Source of the DNA: Desulfovibrio sp. Marseille-P6017
Lineage (GTDB): Bacteria; Bacillota_A; Clostridia; Peptostreptococcales; Peptostreptococcaceae
Length of the DNA stretch: 64,000 bases
Assembly: GCA_900604495.1 (NCBI GenBank)
Contig: UWOR01000004.1
Location: forward strand, 124,001 to 188,000
Reading direction: 5' to 3'
Shown: positions 17,814 to 26,053 of the stretch, one piece after another
Numbering within the stretch: the first letter of the stretch is position 1
How the letters are laid out: every line of letters starts with the position of its first letter
Notes under the pieces: model-generated
Seen by the model: the letters and a program-made list of their open reading frames with translations, nothing else
Told to the model about the DNA's origin: nothing
The model's database searches: none
Translations under genes and position numbers: made by a program

Positions 17814-19139
17814 TTATTTAAATGTAGGCCAATAATCTTTGTTAGCTTTCATTAAATCATCTAAAACAGCTTTTCCTACTCTGTAAGAAGGTATTGTCTT
17901 ATTAAGTAAAATAGCTTCCATAGCAGTATCATAAGATCCAGTAAGTGCTGTTTCAACAGTTAACTTTTCATATCCTTTTTGCATTTCCATCATACTCTTA
18001 TGGAATGTCGGTATATTTCCAACAGTCACAGGTTCTGCTCCTGTTGCTCCAACGTAGCAAGGTACTTCTACTACTGCATCACTATTAAAGTTATTAATTG
18101 CCCCATTATTTTTTATATTTACTATAAATCTTTCTTTTGTATCATGTATTATAGCATTAGTTATATCTACTATATAATTTCCATGAACTCCACCTAATAA
18201 TTTTGAATCTTTAGCTGTACCTAATTCTATAACTTTTTTACACTCTTCAAATACTGTAATTTCTCTAGTGCTTAATACATAAGACCCTCTCGTAAATTCG
18301 ATATTATCTGATTCAACCATTTCATCTGCAAAATAATAATATTGTAAATAACAATTAGGGAAATACTGAGGATACATTTTAAATGCTTTAATTACATTTT
18401 GAAATGTCTTAGTCCAATAGTCATCGCCTATAATTTCTTCGTTTGTTTGAATTAATCCCTTTAGTTCTCCTGATTGTACTTTTTCTCTTATTCCTGGTAA
18501 TAAATCATTTCCGTTCTTATCATAAATATTAGTCCACCATCCAAAATGATTTAAACCAAAGTATTTAAAAGTTAAATCCTTATAAGGAATATTCAAATAA
18601 TCTGCTAATGTTTCTTCTATGCTTATTGGCATATCACATATGCATAAGCACTTAGCCTTAGGGAATTTCTTATATATTGCTTCTGAAATTATTGCTTCTG
18701 GATTCGTATAATTTAATATCCAAGCATCAGGACAAACTTCTTGAGCTACCTCTACTATTTTTAAAATTTCAGGTATAACTCTTAATGCAAAAGAGAATCC
18801 TCCTAAACCACATGTTTCTTGTCCTACAACATTATGTTTTAAACATATCTTTTCATCAATTTCTCTTTGATTATTAAGACCCGGTCTTATTTGAACATAT
18901 AAAAAATTAGCATCTTTAAAAGCTTCTCTTATATCTGTAGTGTAAGAAACTTTAACATCTGATTTATTATCTCTATAATAAATTTTTGTAAATTCTCCAA
19001 TAAGATTGTTTCTTTCTTCATTTGTATCATATAGTACTAATTCTTCTAATTTTAAATCTTTTGATCTATTTCTAAGTACCTCCACTATACCTGGTGTATG
19101 TGTAGATCCTCCACCTACTATTACAATTTTATTTCCCAT
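17814..19139 (-). CDS. GH4 family 6-phospho-glycosidase, probably 6-phospho-alpha-glucosidase
   Basis: A 441-residue NAD+- and metal-dependent cytoplasmic hydrolase. The N-terminal Rossmann motif is IVGGGSTHTPG. NYTNPEA (143-149), CDMP (168-171) and GLNHFGW (His198) follow. In GH4 the Cys-Asp-Met-Pro tetrad is the signature reported for 6-phospho-alpha-glucosidases such as GlvA and MalH, while 6-phospho-beta-glucosidases usually have Cys-Asn-Val-Pro. It starts one base after the end of the PTS gene, so the two are co-expressed and the PTS product is the likely substrate. Confidence 0.88.
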   Translation of the reverse strand: MGNKIVIVGGGSTHTPGIVEVLRNRSKDLKLEELVLYDTNEERNNLIGEFTKIYYRDNKSDVKVSYTTDIREAFKDANFLYVQIRPGLNNQREIDEKICLKHNVVGQETCGLGGFSFALRVIPEILKIVEVAQEVCPDAWILNYTNPEAIISEAIYKKFPKAKCLCICDMPISIEETLADYLNIPYKDLTFKYFGLNHFGWWTNIYDKNGNDLLPGIREKVQSGELKGLIQTNEEIIGDDYWTKTFQNVIKAFKMYPQYFPNCYLQYYYFADEMVESDNIEFTRGSYVLSTREITVFEECKKVIELGTAKDSKLLGGVHGNYIVDITNAIIHDTKERFIVNIKNNGAINNFNSDAVVEVPCYVGATGAEPVTVGNIPTFHKSMMEMQKGYEKLTVETALTGSYDTAMEAILLNKTIPSYRVGKAVLDDLMKANKDYWPTFK

Positions 19140-19140
19140 A

Positions 19141-20577
19141 TTATCTCACTCCCTCACTTACTGATTCACTTAATAGTTCATTAAATGCCTTCATAACATG
19201 AACTACTTCTGTACCTATTATGATTTGTATATTATTTTTACTTACCTTTACTACACCTTTTGCTCCTGTATTTTTTATATTATTTTCATTTATTAAATTT
19301 ATATCTTTTATTTCTAAACGCATTCTTGTTACGCAATTTTCTGCATTTATTATATTTTCTGCTCCACCAACATTTTGTAATAATTTTTTTGCCATATATC
19401 CATAATTTGAGTGTGATAGTTTTAATGATTCTTCATCAATATCTTCAGATATAGCTTCACTTCTTCCTGGAGTTTTTATATCTTTTTTAAGAATGATTGT
19501 TTTAAATGTAAAGTAATATAAGAAGAAAAATGCTACACCAACGGGTATAATATAAATTACATTATTACCCATACTCCAGTTTAAAACTAAATCTATAATA
19601 TTAAATCCAAATGCAAAACCAAGTCTTGAATTAAATATGTATAATACTGCTCCAGCCAAACCTGTAAATACTGAATGTATAAGGTATAGAAGTGGAGATG
19701 TAAACATGAATGAAAATTCAATCGGCTCTGTTACACCTGCCACTATTGAAGTTAAGGCTCCACTGTTTGCTAATCCTTTTACTTCTTCTTTATTTTCTGG
19801 GCGTGCTGTTTTATACATTGCAGCAGCCACACCAGGTATTCCAAATACCATTATTACGTAAAACATTACTAAAAATGATCCTGCACTTGGGTCCCCTGCT
19901 AAAAATCTTGTCATTTCACCTGTTACTACTGTTCCATTGGCTGTTGTATAACTACCTAACTCATAAAATATATAAGCATTAAAAACATGATGTAATCCTG
20001 TTGGTATTAAAGCTCTGTTTAAAAATCCAAATAAGAATACTCCAAAGATTCCCATAGATCCTAGTCCTATTGCAAAAGTATCTAATCCAGCTTCTATTGG
20101 AGGCCATATAAAGCTAAAAACTCCAGCTAAAACAAGTGAAAATATTGGACCTAAAGTTATAGCTAATTTTTCACCTGCAAAGAAAGAAAACATACTAGGA
20201 ACTTTCCAGTCTTTACTATAGTTATATATAACAGCTGTACTTATACCTGATACTATACCTCCAAATACCCCCATGCTAATACTTTCATTTAAGTATGTAA
20301 GCGCTTGCCTAAATACCATAACTGATAGTACTCCTGCTAAAACTGCAGATGATTTATCTTTACTTTTTGTATATGCTAGTATACATCCAACTGCAAACAA
20401 TAAATCTAAGTTTCCAAATATAACGTCTGACGCTATCTTTAATATATCTAAGTTTAATAAGTCTGGTTGCCCAAGTCTAGATAAAAGACCTGCAACAGGC
20501 ATAGCAACAACTGGAATTAGCATTGCTTTTCCTAATTTAGATAATTGATTACTTACTAATCTAAGTGAATTAGCCAA
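19141..20577 (-). CDS. PTS sugar transporter EIICB, glucose/maltose family
   Basis: A 478-residue membrane permease with a fused EIIB domain. EIIC (about 1-370) has the family motif GVTEPIEFSF and about ten transmembrane segments. The EIIB domain (about 390-478) carries the phosphorylated Cys415 in NAENCVTRMRLEI. No EIIA is fused or adjacent, so phosphate probably comes from an EIIA encoded elsewhere. The start is a TTG (20575-20577) behind AAAGGGGG. With the adjacent GH4 enzyme it resembles MalX/GlvC systems for maltose-type alpha-glucosides. Confidence 0.9.
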   Translation of the reverse strand: MANSLRLVSNQLSKLGKAMLIPVVAMPVAGLLSRLGQPDLLNLDILKIASDVIFGNLDLLFAVGCILAYTKSKDKSSAVLAGVLSVMVFRQALTYLNESISMGVFGGIVSGISTAVIYNYSKDWKVPSMFSFFAGEKLAITLGPIFSLVLAGVFSFIWPPIEAGLDTFAIGLGSMGIFGVFLFGFLNRALIPTGLHHVFNAYIFYELGSYTTANGTVVTGEMTRFLAGDPSAGSFLVMFYVIMVFGIPGVAAAMYKTARPENKEEVKGLANSGALTSIVAGVTEPIEFSFMFTSPLLYLIHSVFTGLAGAVLYIFNSRLGFAFGFNIIDLVLNWSMGNNVIYIIPVGVAFFFLYYFTFKTIILKKDIKTPGRSEAISEDIDEESLKLSHSNYGYMAKKLLQNVGGAENIINAENCVTRMRLEIKDINLINENNIKNTGAKGVVKVSKNNIQIIIGTEVVHVMKAFNELLSESVSEGVR

Positions 20578-20597
20578 AATAATATCCCCCTTTAAAT

Positions 20598-21368
20598 TTA
20601 TATATTATTATAATTGCAAAGATTTATATCATACTTATCTATAAGTTCTCTCATATATGGATCACATAGAATATCTACTTCTCTTGCTCTAGGAATGTTG
20701 AAAGATGAACCTTCCAATAAACAGCTATCTATAAATGCAGGATGACACATCGCCTCACTTTTTTTAAATTCTATATTTTTAAGTATATTTGACTCTATAA
20801 TTTTAAAACACTTATCTCTAACTGACATATACTTATTAGACATATCTCTAATTGGTTCATAATTGCACAAATCTAAAAAATTTATATCATCCTCATTTAC
20901 TACTCTATTACAGTTTCTAACTGGTAAATCATATTCTTTAGAAAGTGTTTTTACTACCTCAGATGTTTGTTTAAATGTGTGTATATGATGATGTGAATCA
21001 ATATGACTTAATTTAATCCCTAGTGAGCATAATTTATCTATCTGAGATTTCCATTCATCATAAAGTTCATTTTTATCAATTTCTATACTTTCATTTTCAA
21101 AATCACTTAAATTATGAAAACTTCCATCATTTTTTATCAACGATCTTACATTTTTACCTAAAATAGGTTTACCACATGTTAATGTTAAATGTACCCCTAC
21201 TGCCAATGTAGGTGTCTGTTTAGATAGTTCAATTGCATGTTCTGTACCTGACATATTTGCCATTAATGTTGTTGATGTTAAAACACCTTTTATATGACTC
21301 TTAATTATTCCTAAGTTTACAGCATTAGAATATCCAAAGTCATCTGCGTTAATAATTAGTCTCTTGAT
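20598..21368 (-). CDS. ChbG/YdjC family carbohydrate deacetylase with no standard start codon
   Basis: About 256 residues if read from ATC at 21366-21368. The N-terminus LIINADDFGYSNAVNLG holds the YdjC metal motif NADDFG, and HIDSHHHIH carries the metal histidines. Family members deacetylate chitooligosaccharides. The frame has no ATG, GTG or TTG before 21263, which lies inside the fold and would remove the metal motif. An ATG at 21371-21373 with a GGGGGAG ribosome site is out of frame; removing one AT from ATGATATCAAG restores MIKRLIINADD. Either initiation is at ATC or the gene carries a two-base insertion. First gene of the sugar operon. Confidence 0.75.
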   Translation of the reverse strand: MKRLIINADDFGYSNAVNLGIIKSHIKGVLTSTTLMANMSGTEHAIELSKQTPTLAVGVHLTLTCGKPILGKNVRSLIKNDGSFHNLSDFENESIEIDKNELYDEWKSQIDKLCSLGIKLSHIDSHHHIHTFKQTSEVVKTLSKEYDLPVRNCNRVVNEDDINFLDLCNYEPIRDMSNKYMSVRDKCFKIIESNILKNIEFKKSEAMCHPAFIDSCLLEGSSFNIPRAREVDILCDPYMRELIDKYDINLCNYNNI

Positions 21369-21444
21369 ATCATTCTCCCCCTTTTCTTTGATATATTTAA
21401 ATTATATATCCTTTTTTACTACATTAATATACTTCTAACTACTT

Positions 21445-21478
21445 TTGTAACATATGTACAATAGCGTAACATGTTTCA
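21445..21478. promoter_or_regulatory. Two candidate RpiR operators in the divergent promoter region
   Basis: TTGTAACATATGTACAA (21445-21461) and GTAACATGTTTCA (21466-21478) are imperfect palindromes sharing GTAACAT, 19 bp apart. The second overlaps a possible -35 of the regulator gene (TTTCAA, 18 bases, TATAAT). They lie between the RpiR gene and the sugar operon it probably controls. Confidence 0.45.
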
Positions 21479-21544
21479 AAATATAAATTCTTTATGATAT
21501 AATATTTATATATTAAATGTAAAAATTTAAAAAAGGGGATATAT

Positions 21545-22264
21545 ATGATCAAAACATTTCATGTTGGGAGAATCTTTAAGAATCAAAATTTATCAGATTC
21601 AGAAACAAAAATACTTGAATACATATTTACAAATCCAGATAAGGTAAAAAAAGAAGGTATAAGGCAACTTGCTAAGTCAAACTTTACTTCTACAGCGTCC
21701 ATTATTAGACTTTCAAAAAAACTTGGATACAGTGGTTATAATGAGTTGATTTTTGATATAAAAAGAATGACATCAGATAGTTTAACTAATAATAATGAAC
21801 AGGAAAATTATTTCAACTGGTGTTCTAAAATCCCTTTAGCTGATCTTGATGAGCTATCAAAAAAATATTTAAACAAGAAAAAGTATATTTATCTTTATGG
21901 AGAGGGCTTTTGTGAATTTGTAACTGGATACATACACAGAAAGCTTTTAGTAAAGAAATACAATGTTATATTATTACATGGCTTAGAAATACCTATAGTG
22001 TATGAAAGAGATCATTCTCCTACATTAATAGTAGTATCAAAATCTGGAGAAAACTTTTCATGTATAAGAAAGATTGAACAGTTATCTGACCTTGGAGGAG
22101 ATATTATCTGCATAACTTCAAATCCTAATAGCAGTATCAGCCTAATGTCCGATGTGTCACTTTCTATACCAGTTGCTTCTATAGCTGATAGTAAAAATGA
22201 AGAATTTACAACATTTTATGGTGATAGTATAAATTTATTAGAAGATTTATTCTCTAGAGTTTAA
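21545..22264 (+). CDS. RpiR/MurR family transcriptional regulator
   Basis: A 239-residue regulator with an N-terminal helix-turn-helix (about 17-80; IRQLAKSNFTSTASIIRLSKKLGYSG is split by the recognition helix) and a C-terminal SIS sugar-phosphate-binding domain (about 105-235, with VVSKSGENFSC). Such proteins sense phosphosugars and control catabolic genes. It is divergent from the ChbG-PTS-GH4 operon and probably regulates it. The start ATG follows AAAAGGGG. Confidence 0.88.
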   Translation: MIKTFHVGRIFKNQNLSDSETKILEYIFTNPDKVKKEGIRQLAKSNFTSTASIIRLSKKLGYSGYNELIFDIKRMTSDSLTNNNEQENYFNWCSKIPLADLDELSKKYLNKKKYIYLYGEGFCEFVTGYIHRKLLVKKYNVILLHGLEIPIVYERDHSPTLIVVSKSGENFSCIRKIEQLSDLGGDIICITSNPNSSISLMSDVSLSIPVASIADSKNEEFTTFYGDSINLLEDLFSRV

Positions 22265-22283
22265 TAATTGTTTTATTAATAAA

Positions 22284-22340
22284 AAAATTCCTTTATGCAC
22301 TGATTTTATACTTCTATCACTGCCATAAAGGAATTTTAGT
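22284..22340. terminator. Bidirectional terminator between rpiR-type gene and ABC operon
   Basis: AAATTCCTTTATG (about 22285-22297) and CATAAAGGAATTT (22324-22336) pair, with A and T runs outside, between two convergent genes. Confidence 0.65.
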
Positions 22341-22357
22341 TTAATTAAATTTATAAA

Positions 22358-23185
22358 CTACTCTTCTTTAGCTAAATTTCTAGCTCCCTCCATATATTTA
22401 TCTATAGTCCCACTTTCATTAAGGCCTTTTAATATCTTATTTACTACTTCTACAAGTTCTTTTGTGCTGTCATCTTTCTTAAATGCTACAGATGCACCTT
22501 TATGTATATCTTCTCCTACTGTGGAATTTGCTACCGATATTCCTTCATAGCTATCTATATTTATATTGGTTACATTCTCACTACAAAGTATTCCATCTAT
22601 ATTTCCATTTTGAAGTTCTAAAATTAGATCAGGTATCTTAGCTAAACTTTTATAATTAATAGATCCTAAAGTTTCAGCTATAAAAGTTTCTTGAATACTT
22701 CCTTTTTGTACACCCATTTTCATATTTTTTACATTATCTTCAGTTTTAGCTATATCTTCATCTCCCTTTCTTACTATTATTTTATTTTTCTCATGATAGT
22801 AAGGTTCTGAGAAATTTACACTTTCTTTTCTTTCATCTGTAGCAGTCATACCAGCTAAAACTAAATCCGCTTTATCTGCATTTACTGCCCCAAGTACCCC
22901 ATCAAAATCCATATCTAAAAATTCTAATTCTACACCTATTCCATCTGCTATATCTTTAGCTATCATAGCATCTAATCCAACTATAGTATCTTTTCCATCT
23001 ATTATTTTATGAAACTCATACGGAGGATAATCTGCACTAGTTGCTACAATTAACTTACCTCTATTTTTTATTTCTTCTAATTTATTACTTTCTGATGTAT
23101 TTTCATCACTACTTGAGCTACATCCAATCATAAATAATGTCATTCCTAAACTTAATCCAAATATAATTAATTTTTTTAATTTCAT
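22358..23185 (-). CDS. Amino-acid ABC transporter substrate-binding lipoprotein (second copy)
   Basis: A 275-residue polar amino-acid-binding protein of the family-3 type (PF00497). Its lipoprotein signal ends MIGCSSSSD, and GKLIVATSADYPPYEF is the family start. It is clearly paralogous to the binding protein encoded at 24728-25558, sharing long blocks such as HKxIDGKDTIVG and DLILELQNGNIDxI. It is the last gene of the T-box-controlled operon, 90 bp after the ATPase, with its own GGGGGG ribosome site. Two binding proteins probably share one permease with different preferences. Basic amino acids fit the T-box reading below. Confidence 0.88.
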   Translation of the reverse strand: MKLKKLIIFGLSLGMTLFMIGCSSSSDENTSESNKLEEIKNRGKLIVATSADYPPYEFHKIIDGKDTIVGLDAMIAKDIADGIGVELEFLDMDFDGVLGAVNADKADLVLAGMTATDERKESVNFSEPYYHEKNKIIVRKGDEDIAKTEDNVKNMKMGVQKGSIQETFIAETLGSINYKSLAKIPDLILELQNGNIDGILCSENVTNINIDSYEGISVANSTVGEDIHKGASVAFKKDDSTKELVEVVNKILKGLNESGTIDKYMEGARNLAKEE

Positions 23186-23275
23186 ATAATATATCCCCCC
23201 GGTTTATAATTCAACTTAAAATATAAAAAAAAATCCATTAGTTTTTAGCTAAAATATCTTTATCTCTTCTTACTA

Positions 23276-24001
23276 CTAAGCTAATATTTTCGCTAAGAAT
23301 TCTTGTGTTCTTTGATGTGTAGGGTTATTAAATACATTTTCTGGACAATCATCTTCAATTATCTTGCCACCATCCACAAATATAACTCTATCAGCAACTT
23401 CCTTTGCAAATCCCATTTCATGTGTAACTATAGCCATAGTCATCCCATCTTCTGCTAATTCTTTTATAACATCTAAAACTTCTGTTACCATCTCAGGATC
23501 AAGAGCTGAAGTTGGCTCATCAAATAACATCATATCAGGCTCCATAGCTAGAGCTCTAGCTATAGCTATTCTTTGTTTTTGTCCTCCTGATAATTGTGCT
23601 GGATAAGCATCTTTTTTATATAAAAGCCCAACTCTATCTAATAAATACTCTGCCTTCTTATTAGCCTCTGACTGGTTCATCTTCTTTAATATTACTGGTG
23701 CTAAAGTGATATTTTCTAATATTGTCTTATGAGGAAACAAATTAAAGTTTTGAAATACCATTCCTATTTTTTGTCTTATTTCATCTATATTAACTTTTTT
23801 ATCAGCTATATTAGTTCCTTCAAATATTATTTCTCCCTCAGTTGGTTCTTCTAATAAATTCATACATCTAAGCAATGTACTCTTGCCAGAACCACTAGGA
23901 CCTACTATAGCCATTATCTCTCCCTTATCAACTTTTAAATCTATACCTTTCAATACATGTACATCTCCAAATGATTTTTTTAAATTTTTTATTGTAATCA
24001 T
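23276..24001 (-). CDS. Amino-acid ABC transporter ATP-binding protein
   Basis: A 241-residue ABC ATPase of the GlnQ/ArtP class. Walker A is GPSGSGKST, the Q loop lies in [12 protein letters not shown], the signature is LSGGQKQR and Walker B is [14 protein letters not shown], followed by the switch His in VTHEM. It powers import of the amino acid delivered by the two binding lipoproteins. It lies 26 bp after the permease gene in the same operon. Confidence 0.92.
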   Translation of the reverse strand: MITIKNLKKSFGDVHVLKGIDLKVDKGEIMAIVGPSGSGKSTLLRCMNLLEEPTEGEIIFEGTNIADKKVNIDEIRQKIGMVFQNFNLFPHKTILENITLAPVILKKMNQSEANKKAEYLLDRVGLLYKKDAYPAQLSGGQKQRIAIARALAMEPDMMLFDEPTSALDPEMVTEVLDVIKELAEDGMTMAIVTHEMGFAKEVADRVIFVDGGKIIEDDCPENVFNNPTHQRTQEFLAKILA

Positions 24002-24026
24002 ATTATCACTATCCTTTTTTTATAAT

Positions 24027-24701
24027 CTATGCATTAGCTTTAGCTAGCTTTTTCTCAAATTTACCTACTAACTTAGATAATGTAAACGTTAATATAAAGT
24101 ATATAATAGCTGCTACTATAAGTGGCTCTAATGGTTTATATGTGGCATTCTTAACTATTGATGAAGTAAACATTATCTCACGTACACCTATAACTGATAT
24201 TATTGCAGACTCTTTCACTAGAGTTATAAATTCATTAGCTAAAGATGGTAATATATTTTTTATAGCTTGTGGTACTATTACATATCTCATTGTTGCTGCA
24301 TAGCCTAACCCCAAAGATCTACTTGCTTCCATTTGACCTTTTTCAACTGATTGTATTCCTGATCTTAATATTTCAGCCACATAGGCTCCTGAGTTTATTG
24401 ATAAAGCAAATGCACCTGCTATAAAATCACTAGATATCCCTAATATACTTGGAAAATCTATTCCAACCTGTGGTAACCCAAAGTAAATTATATATATTTG
24501 AACAAATAGAGGTGTTCCTCTTAAAATTTCTATATATGTTATTGCTACAGCTTTTAATACCTTAAATGTAGATAATTTCATTAAACAAATTAACATACCT
24601 ATAATACACCCAAATAATAATGCCACTAGTGAAATTATTACTGTTACAGATGTTCCTTCTAAAAATAAGCTTCCATATTTACTTAAAAAACTAAAATCCA
24701 T
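24027..24701 (-). CDS. Amino-acid ABC transporter permease
   Basis: A 224-residue inner-membrane permease of the HisMQ type with about five transmembrane helices. The family N-terminus (LFLEGTSVTVIISLVALLFG) and the EAA-like coupling loop (EASRSLGLGYAATMRYVIVP) are present. A single permease gene implies a homodimer. Very good ribosome site AGGAGGTGGG. It lies 26 bp after the first binding-protein gene. Confidence 0.92.
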   Translation of the reverse strand: MDFSFLSKYGSLFLEGTSVTVIISLVALLFGCIIGMLICLMKLSTFKVLKAVAITYIEILRGTPLFVQIYIIYFGLPQVGIDFPSILGISSDFIAGAFALSINSGAYVAEILRSGIQSVEKGQMEASRSLGLGYAATMRYVIVPQAIKNILPSLANEFITLVKESAIISVIGVREIMFTSSIVKNATYKPLEPLIVAAIIYFILTFTLSKLVGKFEKKLAKANA

Positions 24702-24727
24702 GTTCCCACCTCCTAAATCATTAATCC

Positions 24728-25558
24728 TTATTGTTCATCATCTAATTTTATAGCATCTTGCATATATTCATCTATTTTGCCTTCATCTTGTAATTTCTTT
24801 ATAACATTGTTAGTTAATTCTATTAAAGATTCATTTTTATCACTTTTCTTAAATGCTACTGCTGCACTTTCTTCACAATCTTCTCCTACATTACTATTTC
24901 CTATTGCAACATTATCATAGTTTTCAATATTTATTGCAGCAACATTCTTTCCAGTTACTATAGCATCTATATTTCCATTTTGAAGTTCTAACATTAAATC
25001 TGGTGTTTTAGCTAAACTTTTATAGTCTGTACAACCTAATTCGTCTACTACAAATGCTTCTTGAGTACTTCCTCTTTGAACTCCAATCTTTATATTTTTT
25101 AAATCTTCATCAGATTTTATTTTATCTTCATCACCTTTTTTTACTATTACTACATTTTTATCTTCATAATATAAATTAGAAAAATCAACGCTTTTTTCTC
25201 TTTCTTCATTAGGTGTCATACAGGCTAATACTATATCTGCCTTATCTGCATTTAACGCTCCTAATAATCCATCAAAATCCATATCCATAAATTCTAAATC
25301 AACGCCAATCTCATCGGCTATTTCTTTAGCTATCATAACATCAAAGCCAACTATGGTATCTTTACCATCTATCATTTTATGGAATTCATATGGTGAATAC
25401 TCTGCACTTGTTGCTAATACTAATTTCCCAGAATCTTTTATCTGTTGTAATTCATCCTTAGCTTCATCTTTACTTTCATTTGATGAACTACATGCTGCCA
25501 TTCCTAATGATAGTGTAAATACTATACCTAAACCCATTAATTTCTTTAATATCTTCAT
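24728..25558 (-). CDS. Amino-acid ABC transporter substrate-binding lipoprotein (first copy)
   Basis: A 276-residue family-3 solute-binding lipoprotein; the signal ends SLGMAACSSSN (lipobox MAAC). The fold starts at GKLVLATSAEYSPYEF. It is the first gene of the operon and follows a T-box leader with a duplicated terminator module. A T-box upstream of a transporter indicates regulation by uncharged tRNA of the transported amino acid or its precursor. Sequence alone does not settle the ligand; arginine or another basic amino acid is the best guess. Confidence 0.9.
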   Translation of the reverse strand: MKILKKLMGLGIVFTLSLGMAACSSSNESKDEAKDELQQIKDSGKLVLATSAEYSPYEFHKMIDGKDTIVGFDVMIAKEIADEIGVDLEFMDMDFDGLLGALNADKADIVLACMTPNEEREKSVDFSNLYYEDKNVVIVKKGDEDKIKSDEDLKNIKIGVQRGSTQEAFVVDELGCTDYKSLAKTPDLMLELQNGNIDAIVTGKNVAAINIENYDNVAIGNSNVGEDCEESAAVAFKKSDKNESLIELTNNVIKKLQDEGKIDEYMQDAIKLDDEQ

Positions 25559-25604
25559 AATAATTCCTCCCTATTTATAATAAAAAATTTATTTGAGTAT
25601 AAAA

Positions 25605-25925
25605 AAAGCCCCTTAGCTATAATAGCTAAGAGACGAATTATATCCGCGTTACCACTCTTTTTGATAAATCATTCATATCAAAATAATGTTTACAAATAAA
25701 AAAGCCTCTTAGTCATAATGACTAAGAGACGAATTATATCCGCGTTACCACTCTTTTTGATAAGTTTAACTTATCCTCTCAAACCCTTAAGGCGGGCTAT
25801 CCAATTATCATACTATTAATTTCTGATAATCTCCTCCAAAGCTCTTTTCACTCTAAACTTCAATACTAGGCTCACACCAATTCCTAGCTCGCTGAAAATC
25901 CACTTAGGTTACTTTCTTTTTCTTA
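25605..25925 (-). promoter_or_regulatory. T-box riboswitch with duplicated antiterminator/terminator
   Basis: On the minus strand a Stem I with the AGCGAG and GGUGUGAG conserved stretches is followed by a T-box sequence GAGTGGTAACGCGG at 25740-25753 and a terminator at about 25704-25730. An identical GAGTGGTAACGCGG at 25644-25657 with a second terminator at about 25608-25634 follows. There is only one Stem I. The specifier region reads TGAAAAGAGCTTTGG; by spacing the codon could be AGA (Arg, 25843-25845), with GCT (Ala) as the alternative. T-boxes sense the charging state of a cognate tRNA. Confidence 0.9.
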
Positions 25926-25953
25926 GGATTTCTTATTTGAAATTGTTAATACA

Positions 25954-25982
25954 ATTGTAGTGTTATAAGCCTTAAGTGTCAA
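25954..25982 (-). promoter_or_regulatory. Promoter of the T-box ABC operon
   Basis: TTGACA (25977-25982), a 17-base spacer and TACAAT (25954-25959) on the minus strand. A near-consensus housekeeping promoter about 30 bases before Stem I of the T-box. Confidence 0.8.
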
Positions 25983-26053
25983 TTTTATTTTTTGAATTAT
26001 ATATATTTTTTTAATTTTATGAATAATGTATTCATTATTAAATATTTACATAT

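Noticed and set aside
20295..20310. CcpA cre site (TGTAAGCGCTTGCC) inside the PTS gene
   Set aside because: It fits only the central part of the consensus and lies about 270 bp inside the coding region; kept out of the features.
21264..21368. Start of the deacetylase at MANMSG (21263)
   Set aside because: It would delete the metal-binding NADDFG segment that is present and in frame upstream.
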